Positions 25,926 to 34,040 are shown, counted from the stretch's first letter. The stretch: 45,344 nt of DNA from Butyrivibrio sp. VCB2006 (GCF_000420945.1 NZ_ATVX01000022.1:1-45344), one strand, 5' to 3'. Numbers and translations: made by a program. The notes: a model not told the origin generated them from the sequence alone.

Positions 25926-27386
25926 ATGGCAAGAAATTTATTGATAAAAGCAGAAAAGATCGTTCATTCCTATGGAGAGCAGACCGTACTTGACTTTGAC
26001 AGATTCTACCTGTATGAGGGTGAGAAGGTAGGACTTGTTGGAATGAATGGCACAGGCAAGAGTACGCTTCTTAAGATTTTATCGGGTGGACTGGAACCAA
26101 CAGCAGGAACAGTCTCAAGAAAATGCATCCCATTTTACTTTGAACAGTTTGGCTCGGATGATTCATATTTTGAAACTGATTATGCAGAAGCGGGCAAGAT
26201 GGGAGTTGCCGATCAAATCTGGCAGGAAAATGTAAGTGGCGGCGAAGATACAAGGATAAGGCTTGCACAGCTCTTTTCCAGTCCCCATGCGGTTGCCTTT
26301 TTAGATGAACCTACGTCAAATCTTGATTATGATGGTGTGAAAATGCTGATAAAAAGGCTAAAAGAAATAGATACTATGGTCATAATCAGTCATGACAGGG
26401 CAGTCCTCAATGAAGTATGCGACAGGATAGTTGAGATTTCTTTTGGCAAACTTCACAGCTATGACGGAAACTACGATGAATATGTGGCTCAGAAGGAAGA
26501 GCAGCTTAAAACTCAGCAGGCAGAATTCGAGAATTATCAGGCTGAGAAAAAGAGGCTTCAAAGTGTCTACATAGAGAAAAAAGCTAAGGCAAAAACGGTA
26601 GACAGGAAGCCGAAGAACATGTCGACAAGTGAAGCGAAGGTGAGAGCATTAATCGGCAACAGAAAACCGGAGGACAAGGCTCGTGGAATAGAACGCAGTG
26701 CAACAAACGTACTTAAACGCCTTGAGCATATGGAGGTAAAAGAAAAACCCAAGGAAGAACCTACTGTCAGACCAGATTTCAGGCTGACAAATCCGCCAAG
26801 GAATCCGATAGTGATTCGTGGAGAGCATATTTCTTTTGCCTATGATGATCACATTATCCTCGATGATGCTGATTTCATGATAAAAAATGGAAGCAAAGTA
26901 GCTGTTCTGGGTGGCAACGGAGCCGGCAAGACGACTTTGCTTGAACTTATCAGCAGAAAAGAAGGAATATGTGTTGTTCCGGGAGCCAAGATAGGCTATG
27001 CAAGGCAAAATATGTCCCAGATTGATCTTGAGCAAACAGTCCTTGAAAATGTACGCAGAGTCAGTATACAGAGTGAGAGTATATCAAGAATAGTTTTGGC
27101 CCGGCTTTTGCTTTCGGAGAGAGATATGAACAAGAAGGCAAAAGAGCTTTCGGGCGGAGAACGTATGAAACTGTCCTTTGCAATGCTATTTGTTTCCGAT
27201 GTGAATCTGCTGATACTGGATGAGCCTACTAATTATCTTGACATCCCATCTGTCGAAGCTCTGGAAAAAATGCTGGTGGAGTATGAAGGAACATTGGTAT
27301 TTACATCTCATGACAAGACATTTGTAGACAGGATTGCCACAGAAAGGTTATACATCGACGATGCGAAGATAAGACACGAAAAGTAA
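25926..27386 (+). CDS. ABC-F family ATPase, likely ribosome protection / antibiotic resistance
   Basis: 486 residues, two ABC domains and no membrane segments. Domain 1: Walker A GMNGTGKST (about 39-47), signature VSGGEDTR, Walker B AFLDEPTSNLD. An arm-like linker rich in Lys and Glu lies at about 185-300. Domain 2: GGNGAGKTT, LSGGERMK, LILDEPTNYLD and H-loop SHD. The layout (short length, long inter-domain linker) suits antibiotic-resistance ABC-F proteins (Vga/Lsa/Msr-like) that bind the ribosomal E-site region and displace drugs. The ATG at 25926 follows GGGAGG. Upstream leader peptide and hairpins suggest drug-inducible expression. Housekeeping ABC-F proteins (EttA/Uup) are usually longer, so the resistance type is preferred. 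Confidence 0.85.
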   Translation: MARNLLIKAEKIVHSYGEQTVLDFDRFYLYEGEKVGLVGMNGTGKSTLLKILSGGLEPTAGTVSRKCIPFYFEQFGSDDSYFETDYAEAGKMGVADQIWQENVSGGEDTRIRLAQLFSSPHAVAFLDEPTSNLDYDGVKMLIKRLKEIDTMVIISHDRAVLNEVCDRIVEISFGKLHSYDGNYDEYVAQKEEQLKTQQAEFENYQAEKKRLQSVYIEKKAKAKTVDRKPKNMSTSEAKVRALIGNRKPEDKARGIERSATNVLKRLEHMEVKEKPKEEPTVRPDFRLTNPPRNPIVIRGEHISFAYDDHIILDDADFMIKNGSKVAVLGGNGAGKTTLLELISRKEGICVVPGAKIGYARQNMSQIDLEQTVLENVRRVSIQSESISRIVLARLLLSERDMNKKAKELSGGERMKLSFAMLFVSDVNLLILDEPTNYLDIPSVEALEKMLVEYEGTLVFTSHDKTFVDRIATERLYIDDAKIRHEK

Positions 27387-27494
27387 GGCATAGGCAATCT
27401 TATAGACGAGATTATGCTTAGTCCCAATGAAAAGGCTGTAAAGAAGATGGAGCCGGCTAAGAAATACTGGGAGAGTATTCGCAGCCTCTTTTAG
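27387..27494 (+). pseudogene. C-terminal relic of an HTH-TPR regulator
   Basis: Directly behind the ABC-F stop, in the same frame, 35 codons read ...LSPNEKAVKKMEPAKKYWES... before a TAG. The wording parallels the C-terminus of the HTH-TPR protein at 4322-5440 (KVLPDKVIKKMEAALEYWNSI). No start or upstream part exists, so it is a leftover of a lost paralog. Confidence 0.6.
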
Positions 27495-27519
27495 ATTCAA
27501 ATTACATTGGCTATGGGGA

Positions 27520-27774
27520 TTGCGGAAGCGCTTCGAGTATTTTGGTCTTGTTCATTACAATATGGCTCCGTCCTATTTTAACAAGGAATGGCACGAGGAG
27601 TATGGCGCGTTATACGGACTGACTGTTCCGGAGAGCTCTTTTGCTGAAATTGAATCCTCGCGTATAGACAGAGATGAAATTGAGCGGCTGGCATTTTATG
27701 ATGATATAAAGGGAAAAGAGTATGTGGCGCAAATAGATGAATACTTACTGACCTGCGTTAAGAATAAAGGCTAA
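27520..27774 (+). CDS. Unknown protein or fragment
   Basis: 84 codons from a TTG, without a good ribosome site. The frame is open further upstream as well, so this is more likely the 3' end of a broken gene than a complete one. The product is hydrophilic and looks genuinely coding (NMAPSYFNKEWHEEYGALYG, later RDEIERLAFYDDIKGKEYV), but I do not recognise the family. It sits between the HTH-TPR relic and a full HTH-TPR regulator, in an area full of gene debris. Confidence 0.4.
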   Translation: MRKRFEYFGLVHYNMAPSYFNKEWHEEYGALYGLTVPESSFAEIESSRIDRDEIERLAFYDDIKGKEYVAQIDEYLLTCVKNKG

Positions 27775-27881
27775 TAGAAAAATTTGCAGACCGGGGCGGC
27801 TCTTTTCTAATCAACCTATAGTTGAATATTATTGCTTATAATTCGATTTACAGTTGGATTTGATAATGCTATCGTTATTAC

Positions 27882-27893
27882 ATCAGATCTGAT
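27882..27893. promoter_or_regulatory. 12-bp palindrome in the leader of the HTH-TPR gene
   Basis: ATCAGATCTGAT, a perfect palindrome 47 bases before the start at 27940. A wider imperfect inverted repeat links ATTGCTT...TTGGATT (about 27831-27870) with AATCCAATGC...AAGCAAT (about 27896-27921). Could be an autoregulatory site; no direct proof. Confidence 0.25.
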
Positions 27894-27939
27894 CCAATCC
27901 AATGCAGCTGTAAAAGCAATTATATAAGGAGCAATATAT

Positions 27940-28959
27940 ATGACTATAGGAGAAAAAATAAGAAACCTTCGACGCGATAAGAATATGTCGCAGAATGAAC
28001 TTGCGGATATTTTGGGAGTTACCAACCAGGCAATCAGTAAGTGGGAAAAAGATATTTCAAATCCGGATATATCTCTTTTACCGGATCTGGCTGCATGCTT
28101 CGGAGTGGCAATTGATGACCTCTTTGAATACTCTAAGGAGAAGCAGTACGAAAAGATTGAGAATACAATAGATCAGGCAAACGAGATCAGCACTACGCAG
28201 TTTGTGGATATGGAAAGCTTTTTGATGTCTGAAATACAGAAAAATCCGGAGAATTACAAGCCAATTAATCTGATTGCAAATCTCTATGAGGCCTGGGCAG
28301 ATTTCATGGAGAGAAAGTCATTTGTATATGCAAAGAGAGCAATAGAGCTTCAGCCCAATTCAAAGCAGGATATGACGATTGTAGCCCATGCTCTTCACAG
28401 TAAGCTCTATGACTGGGATGCATGCAATCACAAGGAATCTATAGATTACTGGAAATCAATCATCAAGGCTGAGCCCAAGAACGTCAGGGCTTATCTGTAT
28501 CTTTTGGATGATCTCATGGACGCCGGGCGCCTTCGTGAGGCAAAAGAGGTACTTGAGGAAGCAAGGACTGTTAATGAAGATACTCTCTATGAAGCTTACG
28601 AGATTCAGATTGAAGAGTGCGAGCATGGGTTTGATGCAGTGATAGACAAGTATAGGGCTTTGGCAAAAAAGTATCCAAAAGACTGGAGAATTCTGTTTAA
28701 TGTAGCAAATCAATTCTCTCATTATGAGCACTATGAGGAGGCAATCACATACTGGCTCAAAGGGCATGATGCTATGGAAAAACCGCGTTATACAGACTTT
28801 TATGAATCCACAGCCCAGTGCTATTTAAGGTTAGGCGACACTGAATCTGCTATCAAGTACTACAAGAAAAAGAAACAGCTCCTTAAGACAGAATGGGGTG
28901 TAAAATATGGCAGAGAGCTTGATGAGATCGATAAGACCATCGAGGAACTTAGCAAATAA
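27940..28959 (+). CDS. HTH (XRE) regulator with TPR domain
   Basis: 339 residues: XRE HTH at residues 5-60 (MSQNELADILGVTNQAISKWEKD) and helical repeats from about 85 to the end, some clear TPRs (AYLYLLDDLMDAGRLREAKEVLEEA and QCYLRLGDTESAIKYYKKK). Cytoplasmic DNA-binding protein with a probable ligand- or peptide-binding TPR part. AAGGAG precedes the ATG. It ends 25 bases before an MFS gene in the same direction, so as at 4322 an HTH-TPR regulator is paired with an MFS pump, here in reversed order. Confidence 0.88.
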   Translation: MTIGEKIRNLRRDKNMSQNELADILGVTNQAISKWEKDISNPDISLLPDLAACFGVAIDDLFEYSKEKQYEKIENTIDQANEISTTQFVDMESFLMSEIQKNPENYKPINLIANLYEAWADFMERKSFVYAKRAIELQPNSKQDMTIVAHALHSKLYDWDACNHKESIDYWKSIIKAEPKNVRAYLYLLDDLMDAGRLREAKEVLEEARTVNEDTLYEAYEIQIEECEHGFDAVIDKYRALAKKYPKDWRILFNVANQFSHYEHYEEAITYWLKGHDAMEKPRYTDFYESTAQCYLRLGDTESAIKYYKKKKQLLKTEWGVKYGRELDEIDKTIEELSK

Positions 28960-28984
28960 CATACATAAGGAACATTAACTAGTA

Positions 28985-30220
28985 ATGAAGTATTTAAAGC
29001 AATACAAGAATTTAAGTAAAGAAATCTACGTCCTATTTTTTGGACGCATAGTAACAAGCATGGGTTCTCTTATCTGGCCCATAATGACACTGATTCTCAA
29101 GAATAAGCTTGGTTACAGTGCTACAACCATTGCAACTATAGATATGGTACTGGCAATATTCCAATTTCCAATTGTAATACTGGGCGGGAAGCTTGCCGAC
29201 AGTGTTAGTAGAAAAAAGATTATAGTTTGTTGTGATATGGTAACTGTAATCTGCTATTTTATCAGCGGTTTGATTCCACTATCCTTTGTCAGTGTCATTC
29301 TTTTCTATATTGCAGGTCTTTTTGCAGCGGTAGAAGGACCATCTTATGATGCACTTATCGCTGACCTTAGTGATTCTGACAACAGGGAGCAGGCATATAG
29401 TCTCCAATACCTTGGAATGAATCTGGGACTTGTTCTTGCGCCAACGCTTGGTGGGCTATTATTTGAACATTATTTATGGCTTGCCTTTTTGATAACCTCA
29501 GTAGCGACATTTTCTTCAACGCTTTTAATAATTCTTTTTATCAAGAAGCTAAGTGTGGAAAAGAAAAATGTCAGCGAATATGAGGAAAAACGCGAAGGAG
29601 CAAAGCTATTGGAAATCCTGAAGGAGCGTAAAATACTGCTTTTGTACATTGCAGCCTCGGGATTCTGTAATCTGGTTTACTCGCAGTTCAATTATCTTTT
29701 GCCGCTTCACATGGAGCACCTTTATGATGCTAAAGGCGCAACAATATTTGGACTACTAACCAGTACAAATGCCATAGTTGTTGTAATCGGAACTCCGCTT
29801 ATAACAACGCTTCTTGCAAATATTATAGATGTCAGAAAATACCTTATTGGCGAAGTGCTAATCGTAATCGGGCTTGTCAGCTTTAGCGTTTTCGGAAGGC
29901 TGATTCCTGTTTATTTTGTGCTGATGACAGTATTTACGCTGGGAGAGATCTTTTGTACCATAGCCAGTGCACCCTACATGACAAGGCGTGTCCCATCAAC
30001 ACATTGGGGAAGGGTAAACTCGACAATCAATATTTTTTGCATGACCGTAACATCTCTTGGTAATATTCTGGTAGGAAAGTTGTTTGATGCATATGGCTTT
30101 AGTAGTGCCTGGCTTTTTGTTGCTGTAGTTGGTAGCATGGCGATTATGCTGATTTTACTACTAAATGTGTTTGATCGTGCAAGTTTCCCGCTTTTGTATA
30201 AGAAGGCGAGACAGAAATAG
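28985..30220 (+). CDS. MFS transporter, multidrug-type
   Basis: 411 residues, twelve hydrophobic helices. The loop after helix 2 reads GGKLADSVSRKKI, the MFS signature, and the second half has a matching GKLFDAYG. General type is drug or metabolite exporter of the DHA1 group. No strong ribosome site precedes the ATG at 28985 (AAGGAAC lies 16 bases upstream), so translation may depend on the preceding HTH-TPR gene, 25 bases away. The last codons overlap a Nudix relic in another frame, so the 3' end was probably joined to foreign debris. Confidence 0.82.
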   Translation: MKYLKQYKNLSKEIYVLFFGRIVTSMGSLIWPIMTLILKNKLGYSATTIATIDMVLAIFQFPIVILGGKLADSVSRKKIIVCCDMVTVICYFISGLIPLSFVSVILFYIAGLFAAVEGPSYDALIADLSDSDNREQAYSLQYLGMNLGLVLAPTLGGLLFEHYLWLAFLITSVATFSSTLLIILFIKKLSVEKKNVSEYEEKREGAKLLEILKERKILLLYIAASGFCNLVYSQFNYLLPLHMEHLYDAKGATIFGLLTSTNAIVVVIGTPLITTLLANIIDVRKYLIGEVLIVIGLVSFSVFGRLIPVYFVLMTVFTLGEIFCTIASAPYMTRRVPSTHWGRVNSTINIFCMTVTSLGNILVGKLFDAYGFSSAWLFVAVVGSMAIMLILLLNVFDRASFPLLYKKARQK

Positions 30221-30339
30221 AAACTGCGCTTCGTGAAATAAAGGAAGAAACAAATCTGGAAGTCGAGTTAGACACTGAATTTAGAACGAGCGAACAGTAC
30301 ACACTGATAATCGACCAAGAAGAAAAGGATAAAAAATAA
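30202..30339 (+). pseudogene. Nudix hydrolase fragment
   Basis: 46-codon open stretch starting after an in-frame stop and reading EGETEIETALREIKEETNLE: this is most of the Nudix box (G-x5-E-x7-R-E-U-x-E-E). The following LDTEFRTSEQYTL resembles bacterial asymmetric Ap4A hydrolase-type Nudix proteins. N-terminal part and start are missing. It overlaps the final codons of the MFS gene and stops four bases before the phosphotransferase gene. Confidence 0.65.
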
Positions 30340-30343
30340 TCAT

Positions 30344-31384
30344 ATGATGAAAAAAGATTTTTTAGTCAAAGCAGCGCTGCTTTACGGATTCGATACTGCC
30401 TCTGCCAAGGAAGTCCCCGGGCATGAAGGCGGAAGGAATCTGGTATTTATAATTGGGACTGATTCGGTACTCAGAGTGTCTTCTCTTTCAGATAGAAGCA
30501 TTAAAGATTATGAGGCGGAAATCGAGTATGTACATTATCTTTCTGCAGGCGGAGCCAGTGTGGCAGATTCCATTCCCTCAGTGAAAGGTAATCGTATTGA
30601 AATTATCGATGAGAAGGCAGTGACCATGTTCGAGACTGCAAAAGGTGATCAGATAGCCAATCATGGTTACCGGTATATTGAAGGAGTTTCGATAGACGAG
30701 TACTTCTTTCTTACCGGCAAGGTTTTAGGGAAAATACATGCACTTTCAAAGAACTACAGACCGATTCATAAGCGTTTTGATTTCTTCGAGAAGTACAATG
30801 AAGACTATTTCGAGAGCCTTATTCCGGATGATTTCTTTTGTTTACATATGAAGATGGGGCGTCGGGTTAAAGACAGACTGCATGAAATTCTGGAGGAACT
30901 GCGCAAACTTCCGCAGAACTCCGAAAACTACGGAATGGTTCACTTTGACTATAGCGATGGAAACTATAACATTGAGTATGATACAGGGAAAATCAATGTA
31001 TTTGATTTTGATAATTGTCGTACTTGCTGGTATTTATATGATATTGCCAATTTATGGTCCCATGGTCTTGGGTGGATTGCCTGGAATGAAGACGCAGATG
31101 AAAGACGGGCATATATGGAAAAATATATGCAGCTGGTCATTAATGGATACCGGACTGAGTGCACCATAACCGATGAAGAACTTGAGCATCTGGAAATGAT
31201 GGTCAATGCAGTATTGATGGAAAATATCATTGATGTCTTTGAGGTAAAGAAGGCTTCCGGTGAAGAATTAGTTTTCGATGAGGAAGAAAGCTACAATGTG
31301 AAGTGCCTTGTGGAGGGGCTTAGTTGGTTTGGTTTCTACAGTGATTTTTTTGACAACGAATCACCTTTTGAGGTAGAAATATAA
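30344..31384 (+). CDS. APH-family phosphotransferase
   Basis: 346 residues with a kinase-like fold of the aminoglycoside/choline phosphotransferase family: catalytic loop H200-F-D202-Y-S-D-G-N207 and the metal-binding DFDN shortly after, plus the typical ending helices. It should transfer phosphate from ATP (or GTP) to a small hydroxylated substrate. The substrate may be an antibiotic or a metabolite; the sequence is not close enough to a known resistance enzyme for me to decide. ATGs at 30344 and 30347; AAAGGA (30325-30330) is rather distant. It lies behind the Nudix relic, and in front of the phased repeat array. Confidence 0.8.
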   Translation: MMKKDFLVKAALLYGFDTASAKEVPGHEGGRNLVFIIGTDSVLRVSSLSDRSIKDYEAEIEYVHYLSAGGASVADSIPSVKGNRIEIIDEKAVTMFETAKGDQIANHGYRYIEGVSIDEYFFLTGKVLGKIHALSKNYRPIHKRFDFFEKYNEDYFESLIPDDFFCLHMKMGRRVKDRLHEILEELRKLPQNSENYGMVHFDYSDGNYNIEYDTGKINVFDFDNCRTCWYLYDIANLWSHGLGWIAWNEDADERRAYMEKYMQLVINGYRTECTITDEELEHLEMMVNAVLMENIIDVFEVKKASGEELVFDEEESYNVKCLVEGLSWFGFYSDFFDNESPFEVEI

Positions 31385-31396
31385 AATTCCAGTAAA

Positions 31397-31786
31397 ACAC
31401 TCTTGGAGCGGTCTGATGGGATTATGAGTGCTTTCTGTAGCAGCACTTTGATAGAAAGACACTTGTGAGAACATCGGCTCATTATAGGAGTGTTTGAGAA
31501 AAGAGGCATAAACACTTGAAAAATGGTTGGATTATTGCAGGAGTGTCTAATCTGAATGTGCTAACACTTGTAAATCAATGAAATTGCCATATGAGTGTCG
31601 ATATTGCTGTATTTACCTGAAAAAGACCTGAAAAAGACACTTGTGGGATGAAGCAATCTTTATATGAGTGTTATGTGCGGGGATTTGTGGAGTAGTCAAA
31701 CACTTGTATCAGTCATAGTTTGCTATTCGCGTGTCGGACTCCAATAGTAAGACACTTGAATCAAATAGAGCTTGCATTTTGCGTGT
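31397..31786. repeat. Array of seven 35-bp units with helical phasing
   Basis: Seven units start with ACACT(T)G and end with AGTGT or CGTGT, always exactly 35 bp: 31397-31431 (end AGTGC), 31459-31493, 31512-31546, 31564-31598, 31637-31671, 31700-31734, 31752-31786. The start-to-start distances are 62, 53, 52, 73, 63 and 52 bp, near 6, 5, 5, 7, 6 and 5 turns of 10.5 bp. The 25 internal bases and the gaps (27, 18, 17, 38, 28, 17 bp) are not conserved. No gene fits the region 31385-31900. It looks like a set of protein-binding sites on one face of DNA rather than RNA hairpins (stem only 5-6 bp) or CRISPR. Confidence 0.75.
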
Positions 31787-31838
31787 CTGCAGGGCTTCCT
31801 TGTTTAACCAACACAACCTTCCCACAAGTTTATACAGA

Positions 31839-31954
31839 TTCGCAAAATTAGTATTTATTTAAAAATGCGAAATAAATATAAATGCACATCGTCAGTTATA
31901 TTTGAACATAATATGGAAATAGGAGTATGGTTGAAATTGTCATGCTCCTTTTTT
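31839..31954 (+). terminator. Folded AT-rich segment ending in an intrinsic terminator
   Basis: The terminator proper is AGGAGTATG (31921-31929) with CATGCTCCT (31941-31949, one G-U) followed by TTTTT. In front lie overlapping stems (TATTTATTT 31852-31860 with AAATAAATA 31870-31878; TTCGCA 31839-31844 with TGCGAA 31866-31871). It could end the phosphotransferase transcript or a small RNA. A 17-base word, TTATATTTGAACATAAT (31896-31912), also occurs at 1243-1259, likewise just before a hairpin. Confidence 0.6.
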
Positions 31955-31958
31955 AGAT

Positions 31959-31991
31959 TTCAATATTTCTTCAAGGATACTTTGATACAAT
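31959..31991 (+). promoter_or_regulatory. Promoter of the two-component operon with TTCAA direct repeats
   Basis: TTCAA at 31959-31963 and TTCAAG at 31970-31975 (11-bp period) stand where a -35 would be, 10 bases before the -10 TACAAT (31986-31991). The same geometry is found at 34008-34040. OmpR-type regulators bind such repeats and activate promoters that lack a good -35, so autoregulation by the response regulator is likely. Confidence 0.6.
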
Positions 31992-32020
31992 AGGAATATA
32001 TTTAATCACAGAGGTATTCC

Positions 32021-32710
32021 ATGAAAATATTGCTTGTTGAAGATGAAAAGAGAATGTCCGAGGCATTATGCGAAATCCTCAGGCAGGAAAAATATGATAC
32101 AGATGCATTTGCAGATGGAATAAGCGGACTTGATGCTGCAAGAAGCGGCATATATGATCTGCTTATTCTTGATGTCATGCTCCCGGGCATAAATGGATTT
32201 GAAATAGCCAGAACCGTGAGGAAAGAGGGGGTACAGGCTCCCATCTTAATGCTCACTGCGAGAGCAGATACTGATGATAAGGTGAGTGGCCTGGACAGCG
32301 GAGCAGATGATTACCTTACAAAGCCCTTTGAGACAAAAGAGCTCCTGGCAAGGGTAAGAGCCTTGCTTCGCAGGAATAACATGCAGAAGACAGATGATAC
32401 CGGAAATCTCGTATCGGGAGACCTTAAACTGGATAGAAGCAGGTCAATGCTTATAAATACTGAAAATGGCATGGATGTACGCTTGTCAGAAAAAGAGCTG
32501 CATATCTTGGAGATCTTCCTTGCAAATGAAGGAACTATTATCGGAAAGGAGCAGCTTGCTGTTAAGATATGGGGATTTGACAATGAAGCTGAGTATAACA
32601 ATGTGGAGGTCTATATCTCTTTTACCAGAAAAAAGCTTCAATTCCTGGCTTCAATGATGGAGATAAAGGCGGTGCGCGGTCTTGGATATGAACTGCGAAA
32701 GAAGGAGTAG
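32021..32710 (+). CDS. OmpR-family response regulator
   Basis: 229 residues: receiver domain (1-120) with acidic pocket E7-D8-E9, phospho-acceptor D51 (LLILDVMLPG), T/S switch (LTARAD) and K in TKPF; winged-helix DNA-binding domain (about 130-229) with LSEKELHILEIFL and RGLGYEL. It receives phosphate from the kinase encoded two bases further on. Recognition sites are probably the TTCAA direct repeats before its own gene and before the esterase gene. The Arg and Val/Gly details are standard, so it should be functional. Confidence 0.92.
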   Translation: MKILLVEDEKRMSEALCEILRQEKYDTDAFADGISGLDAARSGIYDLLILDVMLPGINGFEIARTVRKEGVQAPILMLTARADTDDKVSGLDSGADDYLTKPFETKELLARVRALLRRNNMQKTDDTGNLVSGDLKLDRSRSMLINTENGMDVRLSEKELHILEIFLANEGTIIGKEQLAVKIWGFDNEAEYNNVEVYISFTRKKLQFLASMMEIKAVRGLGYELRKKE

Positions 32711-32712
32711 GA

Positions 32713-33981
32713 ATGGCAAAAAAGCTTGGAAACAGACTTTTTAAAGCTTCACAAAATAAGATCACAGCTACGATAATGGGGCTCCTTACACTGATCCTTT
32801 TAGGAACCCTGCTGACTATTTCGCTTACTACTTACAGCGCAGTATACAGGAATAATCAAAGGATCCTTGAAGTCTTTCTTGATGACTACATCAATGGAAA
32901 TGGCCCAAAAGAAGCGCCGAAAGATGCCATGGGAACTCCTGAAGATAGAATTGCCACAGAGGCTGCGGTTATGTATCTTGTGGAGTTTTCTTCTGATGGA
33001 AGTGCTGTTGGAATAATGAATGATGTTAAGCCCGTAATGAGCGATGAAGCACTCAAAAATCTTGCAGCGCAGCTAATGACAGGTGGGAAAAGACGCGGAA
33101 TAAGCGGTAGGATGATATATCGCATCGCTTCAGATGAATCATCAGGGAGAAGCTATGTGGCAATGATGGATAATACCCTGATAGACAGCAGTATGAAAAC
33201 GCTCATAATGAATACAGTTGTATTTGGCGCTGTTGCCCTGATAATACTGTTCTTTGTTTCCTTGAAGGCGTCTAAGGAGATAATGAAACCTGTCGAAGAT
33301 ACATATCAGAAACAGAAACAGTTTATCTCAGATGCGGGACATGAGCTTAAAACTCCCATATCAACAGTCGGTGCCAATGCCGAGATTTTGCAGCGCGAGA
33401 TTGGGAACAACAGGTGGCTTGACAATATTCTTTATGAGAACAGACGCATGAAAGAGCTCGTGACAGGACTTCTGGATCTTTCAAGGACAGAGAACATGGA
33501 AGCAGTACATACAGATGTTGATCTTTCCAGAATTGTTACAGGCGGGATATTGCCTTTTGATTCGGCTGCATTTGAGAGAGGCCTGCTTCTGGAGAGTGAA
33601 ATTGAGCAAGATATCCATGTAGAAGGGGATCCAAACCAGTTGGGACAGTTGGTAGCTACACTTTTGGACAATGCTGTTTCACATGCTGAAAAAACACAAA
33701 ATGCCGATGAAAGTACCGGTAAGATTTTAGTCACTCTCCATGAAGAGAATAAATGTGCCGTGCTTAAGGTATCCAATCCGGGAAAAGAGATTCCTGCAGA
33801 GGATAGGGACAGGATATTTGAGCGCTTTTACAGAACGGACTCATCCAGGGAACTTAATGGACACTATGGTCTGGGGCTTGCAATCGCAAAGGCTGTTGTG
33901 ACAGCCCATGACGGTGAAATCAGTGTGGAATGTGATAAGGAAATCACAACATTTATAGTCAGGATTCCAACTCTGAAATGA
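32713..33981 (+). CDS. Sensor histidine kinase
   Basis: 422 residues. Membrane helix 1 (about 18-40), extracellular loop of about 110 residues with no recognised sensor fold, membrane helix 2 (about 158-180), then a cytoplasmic HisKA with H210 (DAGHELKTP) and an HATPase domain: N box DNAVSHA, F box FERFYRTD and G box YGLGLAIAK. No HAMP domain is obvious. A ribosome site AAGGAG overlaps the end of the regulator gene, so the two are coupled. The external loop would sense a ligand or surface state; the adjacent esterase suggests an ester-type compound, which is speculation. Confidence 0.9.
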   Translation: MAKKLGNRLFKASQNKITATIMGLLTLILLGTLLTISLTTYSAVYRNNQRILEVFLDDYINGNGPKEAPKDAMGTPEDRIATEAAVMYLVEFSSDGSAVGIMNDVKPVMSDEALKNLAAQLMTGGKRRGISGRMIYRIASDESSGRSYVAMMDNTLIDSSMKTLIMNTVVFGAVALIILFFVSLKASKEIMKPVEDTYQKQKQFISDAGHELKTPISTVGANAEILQREIGNNRWLDNILYENRRMKELVTGLLDLSRTENMEAVHTDVDLSRIVTGGILPFDSAAFERGLLLESEIEQDIHVEGDPNQLGQLVATLLDNAVSHAEKTQNADESTGKILVTLHEENKCAVLKVSNPGKEIPAEDRDRIFERFYRTDSSRELNGHYGLGLAIAKAVVTAHDGEISVECDKEITTFIVRIPTLK

Positions 33982-34007
33982 GCAGGTTATAAATTCTTTA
34001 AAAAATC

Positions 34008-34040
34008 TTCAAGCTTTCTTCAAGTTTCATTTTATATCAT
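34008..34040 (+). promoter_or_regulatory. Esterase promoter with TTCAAG direct repeats
   Basis: TTCAAG at 34008-34013 and 34019-34024 (11-bp period), 10 bases before the -10 TATCAT (34035-34040). Repeat word, period and distance equal those in front of the response regulator gene (31959-31991), including the shared TTTCTTCAAG. Predicted direct target of the two-component system. Confidence 0.65.

Noticed and set aside
31397..31786. CRISPR array
   Set aside because: The units have only 5-7 conserved bases at each end, and neither the interiors nor the gaps are uniform in length or sequence. No cas gene is present. A protein-binding array explains the pattern better.
31397..31786. Seven tandem promoters (TTG ... 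TATGAG)
   Set aside because: Some units look like -35/-10 pairs by chance, but the -10-like word is absent in units 6 and 7 and the constant parts do not match sigma-A boxes.
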